Assembly: GCF_030407165.1 (NCBI RefSeq) | Contig: NZ_CP129111.1 | Coordinates: 1,984,001 to 2,048,000 of the forward strand | Length of the DNA: 64,000 nt | Direction of reading: 5' to 3' | Origin: Fontisubflavum oceani | GTDB lineage: Bacteria; Pseudomonadota; Alphaproteobacteria; Rhodobacterales; Rhodobacteraceae | Shown here: positions 47,430 through 57,283 of the stretch, piece after piece | How the letters are laid out: the number at the start of each line of letters is the position of its first letter | How positions within the stretch are numbered: the first letter of the stretch is position 1 | The notes under the pieces: generated by a model | Database searches by the model: none | What the model was told of the DNA's origin: nothing | The model's input: the letters and a program-made list of their open reading frames with translations, nothing else | Position numbers and translations under genes: made by a program

Positions 47430-49355
47430 ATGACGGATTTCCTGCTACTGGCATTCATTTTTCTGATTGCGGGCGTGATCGCCGTGCCGATTGCGTCGCG
47501 GCTCGGGCTGGGTTCGGTCTTGGGCTATCTGATCGCAGGGATCGTGATCAGCCCGATCTTGGTCGTTCTTGGCGTCGATGTGATCTCGATCCAGCATTTC
47601 GCTGAGTTTGGCGTCGTGATGATGCTGTTCCTGGTGGGGCTGGAACTGGAACCCAAGCTCCTGTGGGACATGCGCGCGCGATTATTGGGGCTTGGTGGCG
47701 GGCAGGTGGTGCTGACCACGGTGCTGGTGACCGGGGTCGCGATGATGTTTGGGCAGCCTTGGACCGTTGCTTTGGCAATTGGCTTGGTCCTCGCGCTTTC
47801 TTCGACGGCGATTGTTCTGCAAACACTTGGTGAGAAGGGTCTTTTGAAGTCGGACGGCGGCCAATCGAGCTTCTCTGTTTTGCTGTTCCAAGATATCGCC
47901 GTGATCCCAATGTTGGCCTTCATCCCGCTTCTCGCCATGCCGGAGCTGATGGATCTGGGCGCGGAGGTTGCCGGTCATGGCGCCGAGGTGGCGCATGGTG
48001 CGGAGGATCACGGCGAGGGTGATCATGGGGCCGGTATGAGCCTCGTCTCGGGCCTCAATGGCTGGCAAACCGCGCTGGTGACGGTTGGTGCTATCGCGGC
48101 GGTCGGGTTCGGCGGTACCTATCTGACCCGCCCAATTTTCCGCTTCATCGCGGTGGCGCAACTGCGCGAATTGTTCACGGCGACGGCGCTGATGATGGTG
48201 ATCGGCATTGCGCTGTTGATGTCCCTGGTGGGGCTTTCGCCGGCGCTTGGCACCTTCCTTGCGGGCGTGGTGCTGGCCAACAGCGAATACCGGCATGAAC
48301 TCGAATCCGATATCGATCCGTTCCGCGGGCTGCTTCTCGGCCTGTTTTTCATGACCGTCGGCGCGGGCATCAACTTCACGCTTCTGTTTGAAAACTTGGG
48401 CCTGATCCTTGGGTTGACCCTTGGCCTGATGGTCATCAAAGCAGGCGTCTTGCTGGCGCTTGCTCCGATCTTCGGTATTCGTGGATCGGATCGTTGGTTG
48501 TTCGCGCTTGGCTTGGCGCAGGCGGGCGAATTTGGTTTTGTTTTATTGTCCTTCACCGTCGCAAATTCGGTCCTGCCGACCAGTATCGCGGACCAACTGC
48601 TCCTGGTCGTGGCGCTGTCGATGCTGCTCACGCCAGCGCTCTTCATCCTTTTCGATCGCGTTATTGCGCCGAAATTCTCTGGCGAGCAGGATCGGGAAGC
48701 GGACGAGATCGGCGAGACAGGACAGATCATTATCGCAGGACGCGGCCGCGTCGGCGGGCTGGTTGAGCGCATGCTCAGTGCAGCGGGGTTTTCCTCAACG
48801 GTGATCGATTTCAGTTCAAAGCAGATCGACAATCTGCGTGCCTTTGGGATCAAGACCTATTTTGGCGATGCAACCCGGCCCGACATGCTGCATGCCGCTG
48901 GCATTGGCGAGGCGAAACTGCTGGTTGTAGCCATCGACGACAAGGATCAGATCACCGAACTGGTGCGCTATGCGGTCGACAACTTCCCCGATTTGCACGT
49001 CATCGCCCGCGCGGTGGACCGCGATCATGTGTATCATCTGTGGGCGGTTGGCTGTCGCGACATCATCCGCGAGACCTATGACAGCTCAGTTCGGATGGGC
49101 CGGTCGGCCTATGAGGCGATGGGTATATCGAAAGACCATGCCGAAGCCATGGCCGGGGTGTTCAATCGCACAGATCGCCGAGCAATGATTGAGGTGGCGG
49201 ATGCGTATGACATCAACATCCCGCCGACCGAGAATCCGGCCTATATCGCGCGGGTGAGAGAGACGATTGAGATCCGGCAGCCTGAAATGGCCAGGGAAAT
49301 GGCCGAGATCAGGGCGGCCGAGGGCGGCGCGCCGCCCGCGACCAAAAGCGACTAG
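47430..49355 (+). CDS. Kef-type (CPA2) monovalent cation:proton antiporter
   Basis: The 641-residue protein has an N-terminal antiporter domain with about twelve helices (FGVVMMLFLVGLELEPKLLW, LALSSTAIVLQTLGEKG, LSPALGTFLAGVVLANSEYRHE) and a C-terminal RCK/TrkA-N domain (IIIAGRGRVGGLVERML, IKTYFGDATRPDML). It probably exchanges K+ or Na+ for H+ across the inner membrane, gated by a nucleotide bound to the RCK domain. A His-rich loop (GHGAEVAHGAEDHGEGDHGAG region, about 175-200) lies between helices. ATG 47430 follows GGGGGGCAT; a TTG precedes it. The 3' end overlaps the convergent DJ-1 gene by four bases. Confidence 0.9.
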   Translation: MTDFLLLAFIFLIAGVIAVPIASRLGLGSVLGYLIAGIVISPILVVLGVDVISIQHFAEFGVVMMLFLVGLELEPKLLWDMRARLLGLGGGQVVLTTVLVTGVAMMFGQPWTVALAIGLVLALSSTAIVLQTLGEKGLLKSDGGQSSFSVLLFQDIAVIPMLAFIPLLAMPELMDLGAEVAGHGAEVAHGAEDHGEGDHGAGMSLVSGLNGWQTALVTVGAIAAVGFGGTYLTRPIFRFIAVAQLRELFTATALMMVIGIALLMSLVGLSPALGTFLAGVVLANSEYRHELESDIDPFRGLLLGLFFMTVGAGINFTLLFENLGLILGLTLGLMVIKAGVLLALAPIFGIRGSDRWLFALGLAQAGEFGFVLLSFTVANSVLPTSIADQLLLVVALSMLLTPALFILFDRVIAPKFSGEQDREADEIGETGQIIIAGRGRVGGLVERMLSAAGFSSTVIDFSSKQIDNLRAFGIKTYFGDATRPDMLHAAGIGEAKLLVVAIDDKDQITELVRYAVDNFPDLHVIARAVDRDHVYHLWAVGCRDIIRETYDSSVRMGRSAYEAMGISKDHAEAMAGVFNRTDRRAMIEVADAYDINIPPTENPAYIARVRETIEIRQPEMAREMAEIRAAEGGAPPATKSD

Positions 49356-50089
49356 CGCCCGAGCGTTTCGACGGCCAACGCGGCCGCCGCAGCGCCGGAG
49401 AATTGCTGCTGCCCAGTGATCAGATTGCCGTCGCGGATCGCGAAGGGTTTGAACATGGAGTTGACCACGAAATTGGTGCCGTCCAGCTTTCGGGCCTCTT
49501 CTTCGATCCAGAACGGCTGAATCTTCTGACCGACGAAGGCATCCGCAAAGGCTTCCTCGGCATCGGCAAAGCCGGTCCAGGTCTTGCCGTTGACCAGAAG
49601 CTCGCCTGTCGAGAGGCGGGTTTTCAAGAGGATGCAGGTGCCGTGACAGACGATGCTGACGAGCTTGCCTGCCTCATATGCGCGGGCGACAAATTCGTGC
49701 AGTTCGGTGTCATCGATCATCGTCACCATTGGGGACTGCCCACCTGCGAGGAAGATCGCATCGTATGTGTCGAGATTGACCTCTGCGATGGATTTGGTGC
49801 CGTGCAGTAGCCCCGCATGCGTGGGTGACTTTTTGAACCCCAGGGAGAGAATATCATGGGCGGAATACTGGCTCTCATCCTCGGGGTCGGAGAAGCCATC
49901 GGCCATCAGATCGCCGCCCTTGGGTGAGACAATCTCGACCTCATATCCCGCTTCGGTAAAGGTCCAGTAGGGGTGGGTGACTTCGGCCCACCAGAAGCCG
50001 ACGGGCCAACCGGTCGTGGGCGAGGTGCCTGGGTTGGCAACGATCATCAGGATGCGTTTGGTGCCGTGTGTATCGATGGATGCAGACAT
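49352..50089 (-). CDS. DJ-1/PfpI family protein
   Basis: The 245-residue protein has a class I glutamine amidotransferase-like fold: ILMIVANPGTSP near the start, YDAIFLAGGQSPMVTMIDD, and the nucleophile elbow VSIVCHGTCIL with Cys in CHG. A WAEVTHPYWTFTEAGYEVEIVSPKGG segment is typical of Hsp31/YhbO-like members, which act as glyoxalase III, chaperone or deglycase. It is first downstream of the ABM and oxidoreductase genes on the same strand, with 23 bases between. The precise activity cannot be chosen from sequence. Confidence 0.87.
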   Translation of the reverse strand: MSASIDTHGTKRILMIVANPGTSPTTGWPVGFWWAEVTHPYWTFTEAGYEVEIVSPKGGDLMADGFSDPEDESQYSAHDILSLGFKKSPTHAGLLHGTKSIAEVNLDTYDAIFLAGGQSPMVTMIDDTELHEFVARAYEAGKLVSIVCHGTCILLKTRLSTGELLVNGKTWTGFADAEEAFADAFVGQKIQPFWIEEEARKLDGTNFVVNSMFKPFAIRDGNLITGQQQFSGAAAAALAVETLGR

Positions 50090-50112
50090 GAAGGGAGTTC
50101 CTTTTCAGTAAG

Positions 50113-50655
50113 TTAGGAGGTTGTGTAAATCCAGGCGCCGAGCGCTTTGGTCACGCGGGGCATGATCACGTAGGTCATGAGGAAAACCTGAAGGATCACG
50201 GTGATGAGGAGGCGCGGCACAAGGGGCCAGCCGCCGATCAGCGGGCTGAGGGCGATGTTGAGGGCGAGGACCAAGAGGAAGACCACGGCGACGAGGATCA
50301 GCGCCATTCGAAACGCGTTCGGCTGTGGCAGTGGCGCGCCTTTCGGAGCCTCGAACCAGACCTCTAGCCCAGTCAGCCGATCCCAAACCGCGTCGCCCGC
50401 TACATGGGGCGCGATCTCCGCCAAGAAGCGGGCGCGGAGGTCAGATCGTTCGAAGGCGGCAAGATGATCCAGCGTGTCAAAACGAAAGACGCTGATGTAA
50501 GGTGCGCCGGTGGCAATGGGCCGGTGAAACTCCGCGCCAAGATAGCCGGGCAGGGCAGTGGCCGCGTCGGTCAGCCGGGTTAGCCAATCTTCATAAGTCG
50601 CTTCAGCGCCGGGTTTCACGACACGGCGGGCGACGATGGTGACGGGGTCACTCAT
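50113..50655 (-). CDS. Antibiotic biosynthesis monooxygenase (ABM) domain membrane protein
   Basis: The 180-residue protein starts MSDPVTIVARRVVKPGAEAT with an ABM ferredoxin-like domain (about 5-100: LPGYLGAEFHRP, FRFDTLDHLAAFERS) and continues into two hydrophobic helices (about 115-175: ALILVAVVFLLVLALNIALS and LLITVILQVFLMTYVIMP). ABM domains bind quinones or haem or oxidise small aromatics; the membrane-tailed form is found in many bacteria without known role. The ATG overlaps the oxidoreductase stop by four bases. Confidence 0.85.
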   Translation of the reverse strand: MSDPVTIVARRVVKPGAEATYEDWLTRLTDAATALPGYLGAEFHRPIATGAPYISVFRFDTLDHLAAFERSDLRARFLAEIAPHVAGDAVWDRLTGLEVWFEAPKGAPLPQPNAFRMALILVAVVFLLVLALNIALSPLIGGWPLVPRLLITVILQVFLMTYVIMPRVTKALGAWIYTTS

Positions 50656-51268
50656 TGTCCGGCGCGCGACATGGCGCCAAAGGCCCAATCGCGCCCCTTG
50701 CCCTGCATCAGCGCCTGGTTGATCCAGGTGAGCGCAAAGGGTTCCAGAAGCCTGGCTTTGGTCAAATCACCCGCGTCGAGCGGGTCGAACCCGAGATCGG
50801 TGAGGAGCGCGGCGACCACCTGTTTCGCCTTATCGTCATTGCTCGCCATGAACTGCACCGGCGGCACCGGAAACCCGGATGTGTCGGCCATGATCTCGGC
50901 CCCAACCTGGTTCAGCGTCTTTACAACCCGGGCTTCGGGCAACCAGCTCTGCACCTGTTCGCCACCAGAGAGGTGTTGTGTCCGAGGGCCAACCCGATCC
51001 CTTCCGGCGTACGGGCAATCGGATTCCTGCAATCGATGATAATCTTGCCGCTGAGCGATCCCAGATTTGCCGCCACGGCCTCCGCCGCGCCCCAGGGCAG
51101 GGCCAAAACCACGACCGTGCCCCAAGCGGCGGCCGCGCTTGGGGTCAGATGATCCGGCGCGGCAGGCGCGCGGGTCCCATAGCGGACATCATGGCCTGCC
51201 TTGGCCCATCCATGGCCGAGGGCGCTCCCCACATGTCCGGCCCCAATAATCGCGAGCTTCATTTGCAT
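50652..51268 (-). pseudogene. NADPH-dependent F420-reductase-like oxidoreductase, split by one frameshift
   Basis: The frames 51268-50921 and 51125-50652 form one Rossmann protein. The first has MKLAIIGAGHVGSALGHGWAK, VVVLALPWGAAEAVAANLG and IIIDCRNPIAR and breaks after LALGHNTS; the second resumes GGEQVQSWLPEARVVKTLNQVG. One base is missing near 50969-50975. Restored length is about 205 residues. The family (NAD(P)-binding, F420-dependent NADP reductase-like) reduces a flavin-type or other partner with NADPH. It is divergent from a LysR gene, its likely regulator, with 67 bases between. Confidence 0.78.
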
Positions 51269-51335
51269 CTCCCTTGGCGATTGCCTTGGGAGCGTGCTAG
51301 CAAGCGGCTATCTTAAATGAAAATGCATACGTCTA

Positions 51336-52259
51336 ATGTTAGATATTGATGAAATTGCACTAAGGCGGCTCGATCTGACAGTCCTGTTGGTTTTTCTCGG
51401 GCTGATGCGGCATCGTAAAGCGGTCGACGTCGCCGCGCAGATGGGGCTGACCCAATCGGCGATCAGCCATTCGATCAAACGCCTCCGCGATATCTTTGAC
51501 GATCCGCTGTTCCTGCGTCGCCCGGCTGGCATGGAGCCGACGGCGGTGGCCATCGCCTTGGAGCCAAAGATCCGGCTGGCGGTAGAAACACTGTCGGAGG
51601 CGCTGACGACCGGGACGCAGTTCGACCCCAAAGCCGAGGCCGGGGTGATCCAGATCGGGGCCTATGACAATGAGATGGCGACGCTGGTGCCGGGTCTGTT
51701 GCAACGGGCGCGGGCGGCGGCACCTGGTCTGCGCTTTGCGATCCGTTCATTGGGGCGGCAGGCGGCGCTTGCCGCTTTGGAGGCGGGTGAGCTGGATTTG
51801 GCCCTTGGGTTCATCTGGGATTTGCCGGACCGGTTTCAGGCCGATCCGATCCATGAAGAAGGCTACGCCGTGGTGATGCGGGCCCATCACCCGCTGACCA
51901 ACGCGAATTGGGGGCTGGAAGCCTTCTGCACCGCCGATCATCTGGTCGTGTCGCCCGCCGGAGATTTGACGGGCGTCGTGGATCAGGCGCTGGAGCGGAT
52001 CGGCCGGGCACGTCGGGTCGCCGCTTCGGTGCCGCTTTTCTTTCCGGCTTTGGCCACGGTCGCCAGCAGCGACATGATCGCCACCTTGCCGGGGCGTCTC
52101 GTCGCCGCTCATGCCGCCAGATTTGGCCTCGTGACCCGGCAACCGCCATTGACCATACGGCCGTTCACGGTTGCGGCGATCCGGCATCAGCGAAATGCCA
52201 AGAGCGCCAAGCATGATTGGCTCCTGGCGATGCTCACGGCGGAGCAACCTCTCGGCTGA
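51336..52259 (+). CDS. LysR-family transcriptional regulator
   Basis: The 307-residue protein has the N-terminal winged helix (LTVLLVFLGLMRHRKAVDVAAQMGLTQSAISHSIKRLRDIFDDPLFLRRPAGM split as usual over residues 10-60) and a periplasmic-binding-like effector domain with a coinducer pocket. It is divergent from the oxidoreductase-ABM-DJ-1 group, the classic layout for a LysR regulator and its target. The 67-base gap contains an AT-rich stretch near ATGAAAATGCATACGTC, where it could bind. The effector is unknown. Confidence 0.92.
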   Translation: MLDIDEIALRRLDLTVLLVFLGLMRHRKAVDVAAQMGLTQSAISHSIKRLRDIFDDPLFLRRPAGMEPTAVAIALEPKIRLAVETLSEALTTGTQFDPKAEAGVIQIGAYDNEMATLVPGLLQRARAAAPGLRFAIRSLGRQAALAALEAGELDLALGFIWDLPDRFQADPIHEEGYAVVMRAHHPLTNANWGLEAFCTADHLVVSPAGDLTGVVDQALERIGRARRVAASVPLFFPALATVASSDMIATLPGRLVAAHAARFGLVTRQPPLTIRPFTVAAIRHQRNAKSAKHDWLLAMLTAEQPLG

Positions 52260-52467
52260 TTTACCAAGATCGCGCCACGCAAGCGGCCTAGATAGCCGCA
52301 TGGCCGACGTTTATGTCGCATGTCACGACTATCAGATAAGCCGCCACACAGACCGGTTTGGCGCCATACGGGGGCCGGGTTATCGATTGTCATTGACAAG
52401 CAGGGCTTGTGTGCAGTCACGCAGCGATTTATCCCAGCCACGACCAACAGAACAGACTGAGACACCC
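52260..52467. other. Intergenic region before the ABC exporter
   Basis: The 208-base gap holds a short perfect inverted repeat ACAAGC-AGG-GCTTGT (52396-52410) next to a TTGACA sequence (52393-52398). A promoter and operator for the exporter gene are possible. No gene is seen. Confidence 0.35.
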
Positions 52468-54270
52468 ATGGCAGGGCAACCCACCGGCCCCACCCAATCT
52501 GCGGAAGAGCGCGAAGGATCGAAACGGATCGGCAGTTTGCGGGCGTTGGGCCCGTTTCTGTTGCCCTATCGCGGCATGTTGGCCGGCGCGATCAGCGCGC
52601 TGATCCTGACCGCGATTGTCTCGCTGACCTTGCCTTTGGCCGTCCGCCGAGTCGTGGACGGGTTTGAGACCGAAACAACCGAGCTTCTTGATCAGTATTT
52701 CCTGGCTGCCTTTGCCATTGCGGCCCTTTTGGCCTTTGGCACGGGCCTTCGTTATTACTTGGTCACCCGGTTGGGAGAACGGGTCGTGGCCGATATCCGC
52801 AAGGCGGTGTTCGACCGGATGATCGGCATGAGCCCCGCCTTCTACGAGAAAATCATGACCGGCGAGGTGTTGAGCCGGATCACCACTGATACCACGTTGC
52901 TTCTGAGTGTGATTTCCTCATCGGTTTCTATTGCGCTCAGGAATCTTTTGATCCTGATGGGCGGCTTGGTTCTGATGACGGTGACGTCGCCGAAATTGGC
53001 TGGGTTGGTCCTGCTGATCGTGCCAGCGATTATCATCCCGATTGTGGTCTTGGGTCGTCGCCTTCGGGTGTTGAGCAAAGAAAACCAAGATTGGATCGCG
53101 GAAAGCTCCGGCAATGCTTCGGAAGCACTTTTGTCTGTCCAGACGGTTCAGGCCTTTACCCATGAGCGCCCTTCGGCGGAGACGTTCGACAAAGTGACGG
53201 AGCGCAGTTTCGACAGCGCGAAAAAGCGGATTGCCACGCGGGCCGTGATGACGGTGATCGTGATCGCCTTGGTCTTTGCCGGTGTCGTGAGCGTCCTTTG
53301 GATCGGGGCGCGCGATGTGCGCAGCGATGCAATGTCGATCGGCGAACTGATCCAGTTCCTGATCTATGCGATTATGGTCGCAGGCTCCGTCGGTGCGCTC
53401 AGCGAGATCTGGGGCGAGCTGCAACGCGCGGCAGGGGCCACGGAACGTTTGGTCGAGCTGTTACACATCACGGACAATGTCGGCGACCCTGTGGCCGGTG
53501 TCACACTCCCACAAGGCGGGCAGGGCGCGATCCGGTTTGAGGACGTGCGGTTCCACTATCCGACACGGCCCGACACGGCGGCGCTTGATGGCGTCACCCT
53601 GACAGTGCAGCCGGGAGAGACGGTGGCGCTGGTCGGCCCCTCGGGCGCCGGGAAATCGACGATTTTCCAGATGCTTCTGCGGTTCTATGACCCTGAAAGC
53701 GGGCGTGTGACGCTTGATGGGGTGGATCTGCGCGATATGGATCGCACCACCTTCCGGTCGGCCATGGCGTTGGTGCCGCAAGACCCAGTGATCTTTGCCA
53801 GCTCGGCACGCGAGAACATCCGCTTTGGCCGCCCTGAGGCCAGTGACACGGAGGTGGAGGCCGCCGCGAAAGCCGCCGCAGCACATGAGTTCCTGACCGC
53901 GTTGCCGGAGGGGTATGACACCTATGTCGGCGAGCGCGGCATCATGCTCTCAGGCGGGCAGAAGCAGCGCATCGCGATTGCGCGCGCCATCCTGCGAGAC
54001 GCGCCGATCCTGTTGCTGGACGAAGCGACCAGCGCATTGGACGCGGAAAGCGAGCGGGCCGTGCAAGAGGCCGTGGTCGAGATGAGTGCGGACCGCACCA
54101 CGCTGATCATCGCCCATCGGCTGGCCACGGTGAAGCAGGCGGATCGGATCGTGGTGTTCGAGGACGGGCAGATCGTGGCCGAAGGCAGCCATGATGCTCT
54201 GGTCGCTCAAGGCGGGCTTTATGCACGCCTCGCCCGGCTGCAATTCACCGAAGGTCTCGCCGCCGAATAA
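52468..54270 (+). CDS. ABC exporter with fused permease and ATPase domains (MsbA-like)
   Basis: The 600-residue half-transporter has six membrane helices (about 40-330) and a C-terminal ATPase with Walker A GPSGAGKST, Q-loop LVPQDP, signature LSGGQKQR and Walker B ILLLDEATSALD. It works as a homodimer exporting a lipid, drug or peptide. ATG 52468 begins MAGQPTGPTQSAEER; the open frame to 52171 overlaps the LysR gene and is not family-like. The gene stands alone. MsbA-related lipid flippase is the closest class, but the substrate is not provable. Confidence 0.9.
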   Translation: MAGQPTGPTQSAEEREGSKRIGSLRALGPFLLPYRGMLAGAISALILTAIVSLTLPLAVRRVVDGFETETTELLDQYFLAAFAIAALLAFGTGLRYYLVTRLGERVVADIRKAVFDRMIGMSPAFYEKIMTGEVLSRITTDTTLLLSVISSSVSIALRNLLILMGGLVLMTVTSPKLAGLVLLIVPAIIIPIVVLGRRLRVLSKENQDWIAESSGNASEALLSVQTVQAFTHERPSAETFDKVTERSFDSAKKRIATRAVMTVIVIALVFAGVVSVLWIGARDVRSDAMSIGELIQFLIYAIMVAGSVGALSEIWGELQRAAGATERLVELLHITDNVGDPVAGVTLPQGGQGAIRFEDVRFHYPTRPDTAALDGVTLTVQPGETVALVGPSGAGKSTIFQMLLRFYDPESGRVTLDGVDLRDMDRTTFRSAMALVPQDPVIFASSARENIRFGRPEASDTEVEAAAKAAAAHEFLTALPEGYDTYVGERGIMLSGGQKQRIAIARAILRDAPILLLDEATSALDAESERAVQEAVVEMSADRTTLIIAHRLATVKQADRIVVFEDGQIVAEGSHDALVAQGGLYARLARLQFTEGLAAE

Positions 54271-54388
54271 CGGCTTTGCGCAGCGTTACACTTGCGTCAC
54301 AATCCGGTTCTGCACATGCTGTGGCAGATTTCGGCCGCCCCATAACACATAATTGGCGGTCAAAACCGCCAATAGGGGAGGAAGGCAT

Positions 54389-56296
54389 ATGGTGCAATTT
54401 GCCACGGTCGAGGATGTCAAAACCATTGAGCAAGAAAAGCCATGGCCAGCCAGCCAGCCGGCGGCGACGCTTTATGAGTTGCTGAGTAACACCAAAGATA
54501 AATTCGGCGATCTGAACGCGATCTCGTTTCAATTGTTTTCCGGGCCAAAAGATAAGGCCGAAACGCTGACATGGAATGGATTTCATGGGCGCGTGACCCA
54601 GGCCGCCAACCTCTTCCGCAGCCTTGGGATCGGCGAGACCGACACGGTCGCGTATATCCTGCCCAATTGTAATGAAACCGCCGTGACCTTGATTGGCGGT
54701 GCGGTCGCGGGCATTGCCAACCCAATCAACCCGCTTCTGGATGCCGAGCAAATCGGCTCGATCCTGCGGGAAACCAATGCGAAGGTCGTGGTCACGCTGA
54801 AAGCCTTCCCCAAGACCGATGTGGCGCAGAAAGTCTCCGAAGCCGTCGAGCTTGCGCCGAGTGTGAAAACCGTGCTGGAGGTTGATCTCCTGCGCTACAT
54901 GACCGGCTTGAAGAAGCTGATCGTGCCATTTTTGCGCCCGAAATTCGAGGTGCAGCACAAAGCGCGCATCTTGGATTTCAATGCTGAGCTGGACCGTCAG
55001 CGGAGCGATCATCTGGATTTCGCCGACAGCACCGGAGACCGCGTGGCGGCCTATTTCCACACCGGTGGAACAACGGGCATGCCCAAGGTGGCGCAGCACA
55101 AGTATTCCGGCATGATCTATAACGGGTGGATCGGGCATACGCTGCTCTTCACCGAGCAAGACAACATCATCTGCCCGCTGCCGCTGTTCCATGTGTTCGC
55201 CTGCCACGTTATCTTGATGGCGGCCTTGGCCTCCGGCGCGCATGTGGTTTTCCCGACGCCGCAAGGCTATCGCGGCGATGGCGTATTCGACAATTTCTGG
55301 AAGCTGGTGGAGCGCTGGCAGATCAGTTTTATCATCACCGTGCCGACCGCGATTGCCGCGATGATGCAGCGCCCGGTCGATGCGGATGTCTCTTCGGTGA
55401 AGACCGCGTTTTCCGGCTCCTCGCCGCTGCCGGTCGAACTCTTCAAGCGGTTTGAGAAAGCCACGGGCGTGACGCTGATCGAGGGCTATGGCCTGACGGA
55501 GGCGACCTGTCTGGTGAGCTGTAATCCGGTCGATGGCGACAAGAAAATCGGCTCCGTCGGGGTGCCATTCCCGCATACGGAGGTGCGGATTTTGAAGCAT
55601 GGCGCTGATGGCGTCACGGTTTGCGACACCGACGAAGTGGGCGAGATTTGCATCGACAATCCCGGCGTGTTTGAGGGTTCGACTTACACGGAAGACGACA
55701 AAAACGTCGACCTCTTCGCCTATGACATCTATCTGCGCACGGGTGACTTGGGCCGGATCGATGCGGATGGCTATCTCTGGATCACAGGCCGCGCCAAAGA
55801 CCTGATTATCCGGGGCGGGCACAATATCGACCCTGCCGAGATCGAAGAAGCGCTGGCCGGACACCCGGCGGTGGCCTTTGCCGGTGCGATTGGGCAGCCG
55901 GATGCATTCGCGGGTGAACTGCCATGTGTTTATGTCGAACTGGTCGAAGGAGCGGATATCACCATCGACGCGCTGATGGATCACTGCAAAGAGCATGTTC
56001 ATGAGCGCGCGGCGGTTCCGAAACATCTGGAAATCCTGCCCGAACTGCCAAAAACCGCCGTTGGCAAAGTGTTCAAACCCGACCTGCGCAAACGGGCTAT
56101 CACGCGGGTATATAACGCCGCATTGGACAAGGCCGAGATCACCGCGCAGGTTGTCGAAGTGCGCGAGGATAAAAAACGCGGTCTGGTGGCCCATCTGGAG
56201 CGCACCGGCGAGGTTGACGAAGCCGAGCTGTCGCGGGTTTTGGGCGAATTTATCCGACCTTGGGTCTGGGCCGAGACGGTCGAAAGTGCCGCTTAG
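54389..56296 (+). CDS. AMP-dependent acyl-CoA synthetase
   Basis: The 635-residue ANL ligase has FHTGGTTGMPKVAQHKYSG (P-loop), LIEGYGLTEATCLVSCNPVDG, LRTGDLGRIDADGYLWITGRAKDLIIRGGHNIDP and the C-terminal lysine in KTAVGKVFKPDLR. ATG 54389 has a GGGGAGGAAGG ribosome binding site. Long-chain or aryl acid activation is likely, and it may feed the fad operon at 24-33 kb; this is inference. Unlike the synthetase at 21-22.7 kb its frame is intact. It precedes yqiJ by 166 bases. Confidence 0.9.
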   Translation: MVQFATVEDVKTIEQEKPWPASQPAATLYELLSNTKDKFGDLNAISFQLFSGPKDKAETLTWNGFHGRVTQAANLFRSLGIGETDTVAYILPNCNETAVTLIGGAVAGIANPINPLLDAEQIGSILRETNAKVVVTLKAFPKTDVAQKVSEAVELAPSVKTVLEVDLLRYMTGLKKLIVPFLRPKFEVQHKARILDFNAELDRQRSDHLDFADSTGDRVAAYFHTGGTTGMPKVAQHKYSGMIYNGWIGHTLLFTEQDNIICPLPLFHVFACHVILMAALASGAHVVFPTPQGYRGDGVFDNFWKLVERWQISFIITVPTAIAAMMQRPVDADVSSVKTAFSGSSPLPVELFKRFEKATGVTLIEGYGLTEATCLVSCNPVDGDKKIGSVGVPFPHTEVRILKHGADGVTVCDTDEVGEICIDNPGVFEGSTYTEDDKNVDLFAYDIYLRTGDLGRIDADGYLWITGRAKDLIIRGGHNIDPAEIEEALAGHPAVAFAGAIGQPDAFAGELPCVYVELVEGADITIDALMDHCKEHVHERAAVPKHLEILPELPKTAVGKVFKPDLRKRAITRVYNAALDKAEITAQVVEVREDKKRGLVAHLERTGEVDEAELSRVLGEFIRPWVWAETVESAA

Positions 56297-56462
56297 GGGA
56301 TTCTCAAAAACGAAGTAGGGTCAGGGCGTTATGATTCATTCATAATGCCCGTTTTCACTATGGCCTCCGCGCCACATCTGTCACAAATCAGATGGAATAC
56401 ACTGGTAACAGATACGTGACGGTCCCATGTGAATTGGGTCTTGCACGAATGTTGAGAGGTTT

Positions 56463-57232
56463 ATGGCCGGGTCTTTTTTATCTCCCGAAATGGTGGCGTT
56501 TACGCTGTCTTTGGCCCTTTTGGGCGGACTCTAATTTTGGAGCTGATTTTTGCATTATTGGGCGCCACGCTTTTGGGCGCGGGCGGCGAAGCGGATTTCG
56601 ATGCTGAGGTCGGAGATATTGGCTTCGACGGTCTTGATGCCGCCGACGGGTTCGACATCAGCGAGCTGGGCGTCGATATCGACGGACTCGACGTCGATCT
56701 GGGCGAGTATGAACTGCCCGAGCTCGACGCAGATGGCGCCGCGGCCGATACAGCGGTTGATGCCCCCGCAGGACCCCTGGCTTGGTTGGGCCTTGGCAAA
56801 GCGCCACTTGTGCTCTGGATGGCGGCGCTCTTCTTAGGGTTCGGACTAAGTGGGCTGATCCTGCAAAACATCATGCTGAGTATCTTCGGTTGGATGCTGC
56901 CGGCGCTGATTGCCGTGCCCTTGGCAGCTATTCCTGGGCTGGCGTTTACGCGACGCTTCGCGGGTGTATTTGCCCGCCTCCTGCCGAAAACGGAAACCAC
57001 GGCGGTCTCGCGCACGCGGCTCGCGCGCCGTATGGGCGTGGTGACGCAAGGCACCGCAGCACGGGGACGTCCGGCGGAAGTCAAAGTGACCGATTTCCAT
57101 GGCAACACGCACTATATCCGCGCCGAACCGCTGCAAGACGATCAACAGATCGACCGGGGCACCGAAGTTCTGATCATGCGTCATCGACCCACGGGTGGCT
57201 TTCGTCTGATCCCTTTGAACGCCATCACCTGA
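56463..57232 (+). pseudogene. yqiJ: YqiJ-like NfeD-type membrane protein, split by one frameshift
   Basis: The frame from ATG 56463 reads MAGSFLSPEMVAFTLSLALLGGL and stops; the next frame from 56537 continues LELIFALLGATLLGAG. GGACTCTAATTTT lacks one C compared with GGACTCCTAATTTT (G-L-L-I-L), near 56531. Restored length is about 256 residues. It has an N-terminal helix, an Asp/Gly-rich acidic loop (about 45-110), two or three further helices and a C-terminal OB-fold (GVVTQGTAARGRPAEVKVTDFHG). YqiJ-type proteins partner flotillins such as YqiK, which follows by 51 bases. Confidence 0.8.
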
Positions 57233-57283
57233 TCAACCGACACATAAGCTGACTTTACGCGTAACAGATAGAGGAGTTTTCTC

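Noticed and set aside
54245..56194. 649-residue open frame on the minus strand
   Set aside because: Antisense of the intact acyl-CoA synthetase; no recognisable domain or ribosome binding site.
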